From: Haplosporangium gracile
Taxonomy: Eukaryota > Mortierellomycota > Mortierellomycetes > Mortierellales > Mortierellaceae
Direction of reading: 5' to 3'
DNA: 17,532 bases
Assembly (NCBI GenBank): GCA_015499985.1
Contig: JAAAUF010000573.1
Coordinates: 1 to 17,532 of the forward strand
Positions 8,901 to 17,301 of this stretch are shown piece after piece (the stretch's first letter is position 1; each line of letters starts with the position of its first letter). Under the pieces are notes generated by a model, which was given only the letters and a program-made list of their open reading frames with translations, was not told the origin of the DNA and made no database searches. A program made the position numbers and the translations under genes.

Positions 8901-11300
8901 CACTGACCGCCTTGAGGGCCTTGCCTTTTCCCCTGGCTTTATCGCCAACGGCATTGAATTCCAGAAGCAGTTGTCCGATATTTGCATCTCCGAGACAAGC
9001 AAACGTGAAAGGCTGAGTTTTTCAGTCCAACTCCCGAGATCCGGCTCTTGCGCGAGTCCTGTCCATTGACGCGTACCGACAACCAGTTTTGATTTGTCCA
9101 CAGATCAGTGCTAGAATATTTTCTCTCTTGCGCGGTCTACCGTCCCAGTCTACTCTGAAGGGATATTTGCTCCATAAGATCTTCCTGACTCTGGGGCAGC
9201 GCCAACACTTAACAATAATTGTCCCTTGTCCACGCGAAACCTCCTTGCAGAGCCCTCTGCCATTCAGTTCTTGAGCGATCGCGTGAAGGAGAATGATTGA
9301 TTCAAGCAAATCTTCCTGGCACTTGTCAAGTTGTCCAAGTTGGACGCCCATGCAAGCTAGGCTGCAGCTAATGCTATCACGATCTTGATCCGAGCTGATG
9401 TGCTGTTTAATGGCGCCGATCTTCAAGCCATTCGCATCCCAAAAGCGGATCTTACTGGTTGACAGTTTGACTCGGCGCAACTGCAAGATGCCGATTTGTC
9501 AGACGTTAATCTCTTCAAGGTATGGATTCGACAGGTGGACTTCAGTCGGGCATGCATAGACGCAGCGTGGTTTGGAGAGCTGCCGTATTTGCAGGAATCG
9601 GAAATGATCTTGTCATGCGCCTTTTCGCCTGACGGAAATCCTTTCGCGGCAGATTTGAAATGCGGTGACAGCAACATTTACAACACTGTCCCTGAATAAG
9701 GGCACATATAATCCAGGGCCACCAGGAATCCGTTGAAAGTTTGGTATATTCGCATACAAACCGACAGCTTCTCTCCGACGGAGATGACAAGATAGTACGA
9801 CTTTGAAACAGCGAGACTGGATCAGTGAATTTCATTTTGGAGGGGCACTTAGGCGAGGTAAAGGTGGTGGCATTCTCTCCAACAGGCCAGCAGTTCGCTT
9901 CATCCAGTCAAGACGCCACGGTATGCCTATGGAGTATCCTCGATTTTGTGCTGAGGGGTCATACATGTATAACAAGTGTGCCGGGTATTGCCTATTCGTC
10001 AGACGGGAGCATCATTACATCCCCTAGTTATGATCAGACGATCCGGATGTTTGGTACACTCACCGGGTTATTTGCGCTGGAGTTATCTACAAATCAGACG
10101 TACCGCTGCCTTGCATACTCCGGTGGTGAGGTACAGCTATGGGAGGTAACATCAGCCACTCTAGAGCGCGGATGACAATGGACGGCACACACCAATTCAA
10201 TTTCAAGCGTCTCCTTTTCACCAATCGGTCCATGGATCGCCACATCTACAAGCAGCTTCGACTTTACTGTAAAGCTTTGGAACTCGCACTCTGGCTCGCT
10301 TATCTCCACCTACGCAAGCCACAGTAACTTTCTCATCGGCGCTTTATTTTCAGCAGATGGGTCACAAATCGCTTCGACAAGCCTCGACAAGACTGTGCGG
10401 CTGCGGGAGGTGAACTTCACAGTAGGGCCAGGATTCGACTCTTCGGACCTATTCGCCATACGGTTTTGTGGAACCTACTCCCCGGATGGACAGCGGCTCA
10501 TCTCTGGCAGATACAAAAGATCTGTACAGCAACTCGACTCGGATACAGGCGACATCGATTTCATTTTCCCTGATGAACTGCGCAACGCAGCCTGCCTCGT
10601 ATTCTCTCCAGATGCCCTCCAGATCGCCCTTTGAGGCTTCCTTTTTCGATGTGGGTTATGGAGCGTCTCATCCATGGAAATTTGCCTTTAATTTTTGTGA
10701 ACAAACAGCCTCAAGTGAGGACCCTTGCTTTTTCACCATGCGGAAACTGGCTTGCTCTCGGCGGCGATGACAAGACGGTACAACTGCGGGACACTTATTC
10801 AGGAGCCACCAGCCACGTCCTAAGCGGCCACAGTTGAAATGTATAGAGCGTTGTCTTTTCTCCAGACGGAATTTGTATTGCATCGGTATGCTCTGAAAGA
10901 GAGACCCGTGTCTGGAACGTCAGTGCTGGCGATTTCAAAGCGGCCGTGGGCACCTGCAGCTCAATCGAAGACAAGAAAAATGTTGTCGCGTATTTGCCAG
11001 GCACTTTTCCAGCTCGCTTCCAGTCACGAAGATGGTGACATTGGGCTATGAGATACCAATCAACAGCTCCAGGAATTCCAATATATTTTGAAGCAGGACC
11101 TTGCAATCGAACAATTTACATTCTCTTCCTGCGGGAAGTGGGTGACGACAGCTCATGACCGCATGGTTCGACTCTGGAAGTTACTATCCTGGATCTGCTG
11201 TACTTATAGCCTCGGGCGCCGTGCTTGACAAAACCGTCGGACTCAGTACGATCAATCGCAAGCTGCTTGAGCAATGTGGTACTACAGGATCTTCATTCAA
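8901..11300 (+). pseudogene. 5'-truncated NACHT / pentapeptide / WD40 pseudogene
   Basis: This copy is collinear with the gene at 12608-16201. Homology starts near 8905 (DRLEG..., matching codon about 345 of the intact copy), so the NACHT P-loop and Walker B half is absent. After small frameshifts it reads KAEFF, RLLRES, FVHRSVLEYF, the pentapeptide linker, then decayed WD40 repeats (CAFSPDG, LEGH, VAFSPTG, TVKLW, LVFSPD) and the C-terminal signature SGAVLDKT...INRKLLEQ. Stops in the homologous frame include TGA 9006, TGA 9090, TGA 9298, TAG 9358, TGA 9460 and TAA 9697, with more further on. It also lacks about 14 codons in one WD repeat and about 0.2 kb before the C-terminal signature (junction near 11189). 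It keeps TGG at 9568-9570, where the intact copy has TGA. No terminal repeats or poly(A) tail suggest retroposition, so an old segmental duplication is likelier. Confidence 0.88.
9346..9452 (+). repeat. 107-nt tract nearly identical to 14129-14235
   Basis: By hand alignment 105 of 107 positions match the intact copy; the differences are C to T (creating TAG 9358) and G to A. Sequence on both sides is clearly more diverged, roughly three quarters identical. The tract encodes the end of the helical region and the first pentapeptide repeats. Confidence 0.85.
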
Positions 11301-11944
11301 ATATACATTTCTGTGTCCATTTTTTGGGTGTTCATGATCAGAAAACTAAGAAACGCTAACAAGAAGGCAGGTGAGGACAAGAACTTAGCTTGAAAGTGCA
11401 GAAAACAAGGTCTTTGTAGGAGGCCGAATTTTGTTTTTGGATTCAACTTTGAGTCCCATTGATCTGTAGATCATCACAACGTCTATTTCAGGAACCATCA
11501 TTCGCAACCTTCTCGGTCTCAATCACTTTGTTGGTGGCATCGCATCGGATAAAGGCAATTCGTGTTGAAATATAGACGAGGCTGGCAACAAGTTCATCGC
11601 TGCTCGATCGCTTCTCACAATTGCATCTCTTCCTCCCCCTTCCCCTCTGCCTTCCGTTTGTTCAATGATGTATAGTGCGCGCCCTCGCATGCTTCTGGTC
11701 TTTTTTTTTCTTTTAGTGTAACAATGTGACATTGGACAATGGCAAAAGAGAAAAACGAATATCAACTCCTTGTACTTCTTTTTCTGTTTGATCTCTTCTC
11801 ACGGATTTCCATCGTCTTCATCATTGCACACATCAGCACTGTCCTCATCCAGCACCTTCACCTTTCGTTCTTTGTTCATTACCCGCCGGCACTCTGTCTC
11901 GGAATCAACTTTTGAATCAACCGACACTTTGATCTCGATCGAAC
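11301..11944. other. Intergenic region and probable promoter of the NACHT gene
   Basis: No coding frame is supported. From about 11700 the + strand becomes T/C-rich (T-run at 11701-11709, then TTCTTTTTCTGTTTGATCTC), then A/C-rich, resembling other promoters in the window. The homology to the downstream copy stops before this region. Open frames here lack domains. Confidence 0.45.
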
Positions 11945-12607
11945 GTAAGACCACTCGATCCATTACATCGCAGCAACTTAATCAACGAAAGACAACAAAC
12001 ATGAGGTCCTCACAAAGTGTCCATCCTGTCCTAAGTCGTGTCTTTGTCAACACTCATCCACAGCACGAATACGCATCCTCTGACAAGAATCCTTCATAAA
12101 CAAACGGCACGCTTCAAAAGACGTGGTTATCTTTAGCAAGATACGCCCAAACTCTATTAGGAGACTGTGCCTGTGCTAACCTAACTTTCTCTTCCCAATT
12201 CACATAGACGGTCTGCCATCTTCAATAGTTACCCCGAGCATCTTAAACAAAAAAAACCCCCAGCCTCCTTTTCCAATAAGTAAGCTATATGCTCCCCCCT
12301 AACGAATATGATGTATGGCCTGGACAACATTGTTCACAAAGATTACACAGGCACTCACGCTGATTGACTTAACAGCACTCTTTGTTTCCTGTCGTAGGCT
12401 CCTTCTCATCTCACCTCTGAGATCCATTGATTGTCACCCTACTCACTGCCTCCACGTAATATAAAAAACCTCTTTTCGCCAACCCAAAGTAAGAGCGCAA
12501 TACATTCTTCAAGCCTCTGGCCATTAGTTTGTTCTGCGCTGTCATAAGGATAACATGTTCAACTATTAACAATTAAGTGTGGAACAATTATTAGACCCCT
12601 CACCACG
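11945..12607 (+). promoter_or_regulatory. Probable spliced 5' leader of the NACHT gene
   Basis: Three intron-like segments precede the start codon. 11945-12207: GTAAGA donor, CTAACCTAAC branch near 12176-12185, CACATAG acceptor (least certain). 12280-12397: GTAAGC donor, CTTAAC branch near 12369-12374, GTCGTAG acceptor. 12489-12594: GTAAGA donor, CTATTAAC branch near 12573-12580, TTATTAG acceptor. Removing them leaves exons of 72 and 91 nt that have stops in the frame of the gene, so they appear non-coding and ATG 12608 remains the first start. Transcript data could change this. Confidence 0.5.
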
Positions 12608-14353
12608 ATGAATAACCACCCTCTTGAGCAACTGCATACTCATGTCCCCGACAACGACAGCACCAACATCACCAAGTCTCTCCGAAAGCGCGACAAGTCT
12701 CGCAACTCCTCTCGTACCCCCAAATCCGTGGCCAAGGTCAAGACTAAATCCTACTTGGAGAATGATCTACAAAAGCTCCGAAAGCAGCGACTCAATGACG
12801 CCAGTCTGCCTATCTACATCTCTCCTATGGCCAAGGCTAACCTTCAAGCCGGTGACAATGAAGTCTTTCCACTCATGGAAACGATGCAGGAGTTCTTGAC
12901 CAGTAACCGTCAGGTGATGTTGATTCTGGGAGATTCTGGAGCCGGCAAGTCGACTTTCAACCAACACCTCGAGCACCGACTTTGGACAGAGTACAAGCGT
13001 GGCGGGCCTATCCCTCTCTTCATCAATCTCCCAGCTCTCGAGAGACCAGCCAAGGACCTGATGGGTGAGCAACTGAAGCAGCACAACTTTTCAGAGGCAC
13101 ATATTCAGGAACTGAAGCAGCACCGGCAGTTCATTGTCATCTGCGACGGATACGATGAGAGTCAGCTCACCATCAACATTCACAACTCCAACAGTCTCAA
13201 CAGCTCCGGACAGTGGAACGTCAAACTAGTCATCAGCTGCAGGAGCCAGTACCTTGGCCAGGACTACCGCGACCGCTTTGTTCCCCATGCAGGTGGTCAC
13301 TACAACCGCCCTGACATCGATCTCTTCCAAGAAGCCGTCATTGCCCCTTTCTCGACAGAGCAGATCCAGGACTACGTCGAGCAATATGTTCCTTTGGAGC
13401 AAAGGACCTGGAACACGCAGGACTACACGGATAAGCTGACGACCATCCCAAACCTCATGGACCTGGTCAAGAATCCGTTCCTGCTCTCGCTCGCGTTAGA
13501 GACACTGCCAGGCGTCATTGCGGGCAAGCAGGATCTGTCAATCATCAAGATCTCCCGTGTTCAGCTGTACGACACGTTTGTGGAGCACTGGAGCAATGTC
13601 AACAAACGACGACTGCAGAGTAGCACCTTGTCTACGGAAGACCGTGCCGTATTTGAGGAACTTTTGGACGCGGGATTTATTTCGACAAGCATTGACTACT
13701 CTACAAGATTGGCTCTGGCGATCTTCGAGCATCAGAAAGGAAACTCGATCATCCAGTATGTTCAATATAAGGACAAGAACACATGGAAAGCCCAGTTCTT
13801 TGGACAAGAACCTGCGGCGCGGCTCCTACGAGACTCGAGCCTCTTGGCTCGTACTGGTAACCTGCACCGGTTCCTTCACCGGTCTATGTTGGAATACTTT
13901 TTCTCGCGTGCCGTCTTTGATCCAAGCAACCGTGGCAGCGGCGATGTATCAGCCCTTCCAGCAGACTTTGCTTTGTCTGATGACAAGTCGATCGATAAAA
14001 AAGGCCCTCTGTTCACGTGGGACCTTCTTGCAATGCCCTCCGTCATCCAATTCCTGAGCGATCGCGTGAAGCAGAGTGCCCAGTTCAAGAATTACCTTCT
14101 GGCAGTCGTCGAACTATCCAAGTCAGATGCCCATGCAAGCCAGGCTGCAGCTAATGCTATCACGATCTTGATCCGAGCTGATGTGCTGTTTAATGGCGCC
14201 GATCTTCAAGCCATTCGCATCCCAAGAGCGGATCTGACCAATGGACAATTCGACTCGGCACAACTTCAGGATGCCGAAGTGTCAGGTGTTAATCTCTCCA
14301 AGGCATGGATTCGACAGGCGGATCTGAGCAGAGCGTGCATGGAAGGCGCTTGA
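12608..14353 (+). CDS. NACHT NTPase with pentapeptide-repeat linker (N-terminal part of an NLR-like protein)
   Basis: An intronless frame of 581 residues. Residues 1-70 are Ser/Lys/Arg-rich with no recognisable effector domain. The NACHT domain follows: Walker A GDSGAGKST at 108-116, Walker B FIVICDGYDE at 175-184, sensor-like ISCRSQY at 209-215 and KNPFLL at 288-293. An all-helical segment with LHRSMLEYFFSR comes next, then pentapeptide-type repeats (GADLQ, RADLT, VNLSK, QADLS) from about 530 to 577. NACHT proteins are STAND ATPases that switch by nucleotide-driven oligomerisation; in fungi they act in non-self recognition and programmed cell death. The frame ends at TGA 14351, but the same frame continues directly into WD40 repeats. 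It is therefore probably the front part of one 1197-residue protein. The start is the first ATG after an in-frame TAA and begins the same frame as the P-loop. Confidence 0.85.
   Translation: MNNHPLEQLHTHVPDNDSTNITKSLRKRDKSRNSSRTPKSVAKVKTKSYLENDLQKLRKQRLNDASLPIYISPMAKANLQAGDNEVFPLMETMQEFLTSNRQVMLILGDSGAGKSTFNQHLEHRLWTEYKRGGPIPLFINLPALERPAKDLMGEQLKQHNFSEAHIQELKQHRQFIVICDGYDESQLTINIHNSNSLNSSGQWNVKLVISCRSQYLGQDYRDRFVPHAGGHYNRPDIDLFQEAVIAPFSTEQIQDYVEQYVPLEQRTWNTQDYTDKLTTIPNLMDLVKNPFLLSLALETLPGVIAGKQDLSIIKISRVQLYDTFVEHWSNVNKRRLQSSTLSTEDRAVFEELLDAGFISTSIDYSTRLALAIFEHQKGNSIIQYVQYKDKNTWKAQFFGQEPAARLLRDSSLLARTGNLHRFLHRSMLEYFFSRAVFDPSNRGSGDVSALPADFALSDDKSIDKKGPLFTWDLLAMPSVIQFLSDRVKQSAQFKNYLLAVVELSKSDAHASQAAANAITILIRADVLFNGADLQAIRIPRADLTNGQFDSAQLQDAEVSGVNLSKAWIRQADLSRACMEGA
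14129..14235 (+). repeat. 107-nt tract nearly identical to 9346-9452
   Basis: This is the counterpart, in the less damaged copy, of the conserved tract in the upstream pseudogene. It covers the AITILIRADVLFNGADLQ region. Two differences in 107 nt contrast with diverged flanks. Confidence 0.85.
14351..14353 (+). other. In-frame TGA separating the NACHT and WD40 halves
   Basis: Codon 582 of the NACHT frame. The context is GGC GCT TGA TTT GGA GAG; the pseudogene has GCA GCG TGG TTT GGA GAG at 9562-9579. A single G-to-A change explains the stop. No good splice donor and acceptor pair removes it, and the following base is T, so the efficient TGA-CTA readthrough context is absent. Confidence 0.9.
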
Positions 14354-14386
14354 TTTGGAGAGTTACCGCATTTGGAGGAGTCGAAG

Positions 14387-16201
14387 ATGGTCTCGTCATG
14401 CGCCTTTTCGCCGGACGGCAAGTTTCTCGCGGTGGGTCTGAAAGACGGTAACATCAGCATCTACGACACTGCTACCTGGACAAAAATTCATGATTTCCAA
14501 GGCCACTATCTCCGCGTTAAAAGTCTTGCTTATTCGCCTACAGGTCTACAGCTTATCTCCGGTGGCTATGATAAGACAGCACGATTGTGGAACTGCGAGA
14601 CTGGATTAACCAATTTCATTTTGGAAGGACACTCAGGCAACGTGGAGGCGGTGGCGTTCTCTCCAACAGGCCAGCAGGTCGCAACGGCCAGTTATGACAA
14701 GTCGGTGCGACTCTGGGACGCTCGGACCGGAGCTGCTGTTTTCATCTTGATCGATAACACTGATAGTGTTACCAGTGTTGCCTATTCACCTGACGGAAAC
14801 ACCATTGTCACCGCCTGCTGGAATGGGATTATCCGAATTTTCGACACGCTCACCGGGTTGCCTGTGTTAGTGTCTAGCAAGGGCGAATGTCATATGTGTC
14901 TGTCATATTCATCAGACAGCCGGCGAATCGCTACAGGCTCCCATGACAGCCAAATACAGCTGTGGGAGGCAACAGCGACCACTCTGGAGCCTGGACGGAC
15001 ATGGACGGCACACACGGATGTAATTGCCGACGTCGCTTTTTCACCTGACGACCGGTGGATTGCCTCATCCAGCCACGACCGCACAGTGAAGCTGTGGGAT
15101 TCTCGTTCTGGCTTACCTATCTCATCCTTTATCAACCATACAGGCGATGTCAATTGCGTTCGTTTTTCGCCAAATGGCTCATGTATCGCTTCAGCAAGTG
15201 AAGACATGACTGTGCGGCTGTGGGAGGTGAACTCGCTTGGATCAGGATTCGACTCTCATGGCACACCAGACCCACAGCTTTGTGCGGCCTATTCTCCGGA
15301 CGGACGGCGGCTCATCACTGCCGGTCGAGACGGACCCATCCGAAAGCTCAACGCAGATTCGGGAGACGTCGACTTTGTTTTTCCTGCTCACCTGCACGAT
15401 ACACGTTGCATTGCATTCTCGCCGGACGGTCTTCAGTTAGCCTTCGGTTGTGGCAAGGAAGTGACACTATGGAGCGTCGAATCATGCGCTACCTCTTTTG
15501 TGCTTAGTGGGCACATGTCTAGCGTGGGTTCTGTGGCCTTCTCGCCTTGCGGCCGCTGGCTTGCTTCTAGCGGCTCTGACTCGGCGGTGAGACTCTGGGA
15601 TACTCGTTCAGGAACAGCCGGCTATGCCTTGCACGGCCACACGGGGAGCATTCAGAGTGTTGCTTTTTCTCCAGATGGTCGCTGGATTGCATCGACAAAC
15701 AAGCAGGGGAAGGTCCAACTCTGGGAGACCAGCACAGGCAAACTCAAGGCGGAAAAGGCGGTCACATTCGTCTTGAAGCAGGACCGGTCCACTTACAAAT
15801 TTGCGTTCTCGTCCTGTGGTCAGTGGGTAACAACAACTCACAGCGCCAGTGTTCGACTCTGGAGGTTGCCATCCCAGGATCAGGATCGGCAGGCAATACC
15901 GCTGCAGGATCAAGATTGTGCGTCAGTCATTGAGGGGTTCACGGGGTATGTCAAAGACGTTGTTTGGAGGCCTAACAAGTTGGAGTTTACGACGGCATGT
16001 TTTGAAGGATCGATTCGTGCCTGGCGGGTGGTGGATGAGAGCAAGGAGTTAGGAAGAGTGTCTGTTCAGTTGTTGTGGTCTTCTGGCCCTGCTGTACTTA
16101 CAGCCTCAGGCGCCGTACTTAAGAAAACCGCCGGTCTGAGCGCCATCAACCGCAAGTTACTCGAGCAGCGCGGTGCTATTACAACGTCGAATTATATCTA
16201 A
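14387..16201 (+). CDS. WD40-repeat half of the NLR-like protein (separate ORF after the TGA)
   Basis: The frame is the same as the NACHT frame and open from 14354. The first ATG is 14387, with A at -3 and G at +4, giving 604 residues. About 13 WD40 repeats are visible, each with a SPDG-type turn and a VRLWD-type end (for example CAFSPDG, VRLWDARTG, VKLWDSRSG, VRLWDTRSG). That is close to two seven-bladed propellers. A C-terminal signature follows: SGAVLKKT...INRKLLEQ, shared with the pseudogene. In NACHT-WD40 proteins the propeller senses ligand and holds the ATPase inactive. The repeats differ from each other, unlike the near-identical repeats of HET-D/E-type genes, so recent concerted repeat shuffling is not evident. 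It has no promoter of its own that I can see. Whether it is translated alone, made by readthrough, or lost is unknown. Confidence 0.82.
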   Translation: MVSSCAFSPDGKFLAVGLKDGNISIYDTATWTKIHDFQGHYLRVKSLAYSPTGLQLISGGYDKTARLWNCETGLTNFILEGHSGNVEAVAFSPTGQQVATASYDKSVRLWDARTGAAVFILIDNTDSVTSVAYSPDGNTIVTACWNGIIRIFDTLTGLPVLVSSKGECHMCLSYSSDSRRIATGSHDSQIQLWEATATTLEPGRTWTAHTDVIADVAFSPDDRWIASSSHDRTVKLWDSRSGLPISSFINHTGDVNCVRFSPNGSCIASASEDMTVRLWEVNSLGSGFDSHGTPDPQLCAAYSPDGRRLITAGRDGPIRKLNADSGDVDFVFPAHLHDTRCIAFSPDGLQLAFGCGKEVTLWSVESCATSFVLSGHMSSVGSVAFSPCGRWLASSGSDSAVRLWDTRSGTAGYALHGHTGSIQSVAFSPDGRWIASTNKQGKVQLWETSTGKLKAEKAVTFVLKQDRSTYKFAFSSCGQWVTTTHSASVRLWRLPSQDQDRQAIPLQDQDCASVIEGFTGYVKDVVWRPNKLEFTTACFEGSIRAWRVVDESKELGRVSVQLLWSSGPAVLTASGAVLKKTAGLSAINRKLLEQRGAITTSNYI

Positions 16202-16870
16202 TCTATCATCTATAAAATTTACCCATTTATCTGCGTCCTTGCATCGAATTGCATCTTCTTACTTTGTTGGACCTTTCTTTTTTCAACTTGTGAAATGATA
16301 ACAAAACGAAATACGTGTAAGGTAAACATGGGATAATGTGGATACTGCAAGGCACGAAAGCAAGAATAGCAAAAAAAAGAAGATAAGGATGGAAAAACTA
16401 GAGACACGATGGCGTTTTGTAAATAGGGTGACTGGCTTATGAAGCTTCCATTTATCAAAAGGAATTCAGCGCTCGATCGCTGCTCACTCATTCAAGGTGT
16501 GGAAAACCCTTGACCATTTATTCTTCCCTCTCTTCCTTCGTCACTCATCCTCACTTCCTTCATAATCCAAGTCCGTCATTATGTATCTATTTTATTTTTA
16601 TTTGAAATCTCAGAAAAATAATGGAGCAGCAGAATAAAGAATTTTTGAAGGACACATCTGAGGGGAGGGCGAAATGTAGGTGTACGTGGGCTTTTTATGT
16701 TTCTTTTTTTTTCGCGTTCTCTCCACTTCCGAGTCATCCCTTAGTATTTAAACGGATACCATACGGAGCAGACAAACACAAACACCAAAATAACCTCGAC
16801 ACGGACCAAAAAACAAAAAGTGTGGGAGAACAAGGAAGCCAAATACAACTTTGGATGTGGAGGAGCAAAA
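16202..16870. other. 3' region of the WD40 frame and intergenic DNA
   Basis: No supported gene. TATAAAATTT near 16211 may contribute to 3' end formation. A pyrimidine-rich patch lies at 16519-16562. A TATA-like TATTTAAA is at 16745-16752, followed by A/C-rich leader-like sequence to the ATG at 16871. This could be the promoter of the weak candidate gene that follows. Confidence 0.4.
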
Positions 16871-17301
16871 ATGACTGATGGTCCAGTTGAGCAATCTACC
16901 CATGATGAAGAGGGGACTGTGCGGGTGAACACGGCAGGACGAGCAGACATTTTTTTTTTTATATGTGAGGGGAAGTGAGAGAGAGAGTTCTAGGGTCATA
17001 GTAAAAGGCGAAAATGTGGACCACTGCGGACTTTGAAAGTGGCTGATCGGGCAAGATAGGGATAGGGGGAGAAGGCCTGGAGTTGCCCGTGGTCGTCACC
17101 GTCATGATTAAAGTTTTTTTTTTTACTTCACCAAACCTTTTGATGACTCTGGTTTTTGCAAAGGGCAAGGGTCCCAGCAAAGAAGCGCAGAAAGCTGGGG
17201 AGGCATTGAATTCAGTCAAAGGAACGATTAGGAACGAAGGGCTAAGAAGAAGGATTGGAGGTGGATGTTCATTGTCCATCCCCAACAAGAGGATCAAAAA
17301 A
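16871..17301 (+). CDS. Weak candidate small gene (join 16871..16924, 17164..17301, 3' end unresolved)
   Basis: I do not recognise this gene and it may not be real. The ATG at 16871 has A at -3 and follows a TATA-like box by about 120 nt. It opens MTDGPVEQSTHDEEGTVR. A possible intron (GTGAAC at 16925, acceptor CAAAG ending at 17163) joins it in phase 0 to GKGPSKEAQKAGEALNSVKG, a charged, helix-prone segment ending near KRIKK at 17301. A GTAAGT donor follows at 17302, with an acceptor CATCCAG ending at 17360. Sequence after that looks like a pyrimidine-rich leader rather than coding DNA, so the model is incomplete. The donor GTGAAC is weak. Alternatively this is a non-coding leader of a gene starting beyond the window. 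Confidence 0.25.

Noticed and set aside
8901..11300. Repeat-induced point mutation as the cause of the pseudogene
   Set aside because: Several stops are C-to-T or G-to-A changes, but frameshifts and deletions are also frequent, and I could not compute a dinucleotide bias. The near-identical tract also argues against uniform mutation.
11770..12099. 109-codon frame upstream of the NACHT gene
   Set aside because: Ser/Thr-rich low complexity, mostly overlapping the predicted spliced leader; no in-frame link to the NACHT start.
14351..14353. Selenocysteine or alternative genetic code at the TGA
   Set aside because: Fungi generally lack the selenocysteine machinery, the other genes here use TGA nowhere as sense, and the paralogue has TGG. 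A simple nonsense change is sufficient.
14372..14386. Start of the WD40 frame at 14372
   Set aside because: The codon at 14372 is TTG, not ATG. For a fungal nuclear gene the first usable start is ATG 14387.
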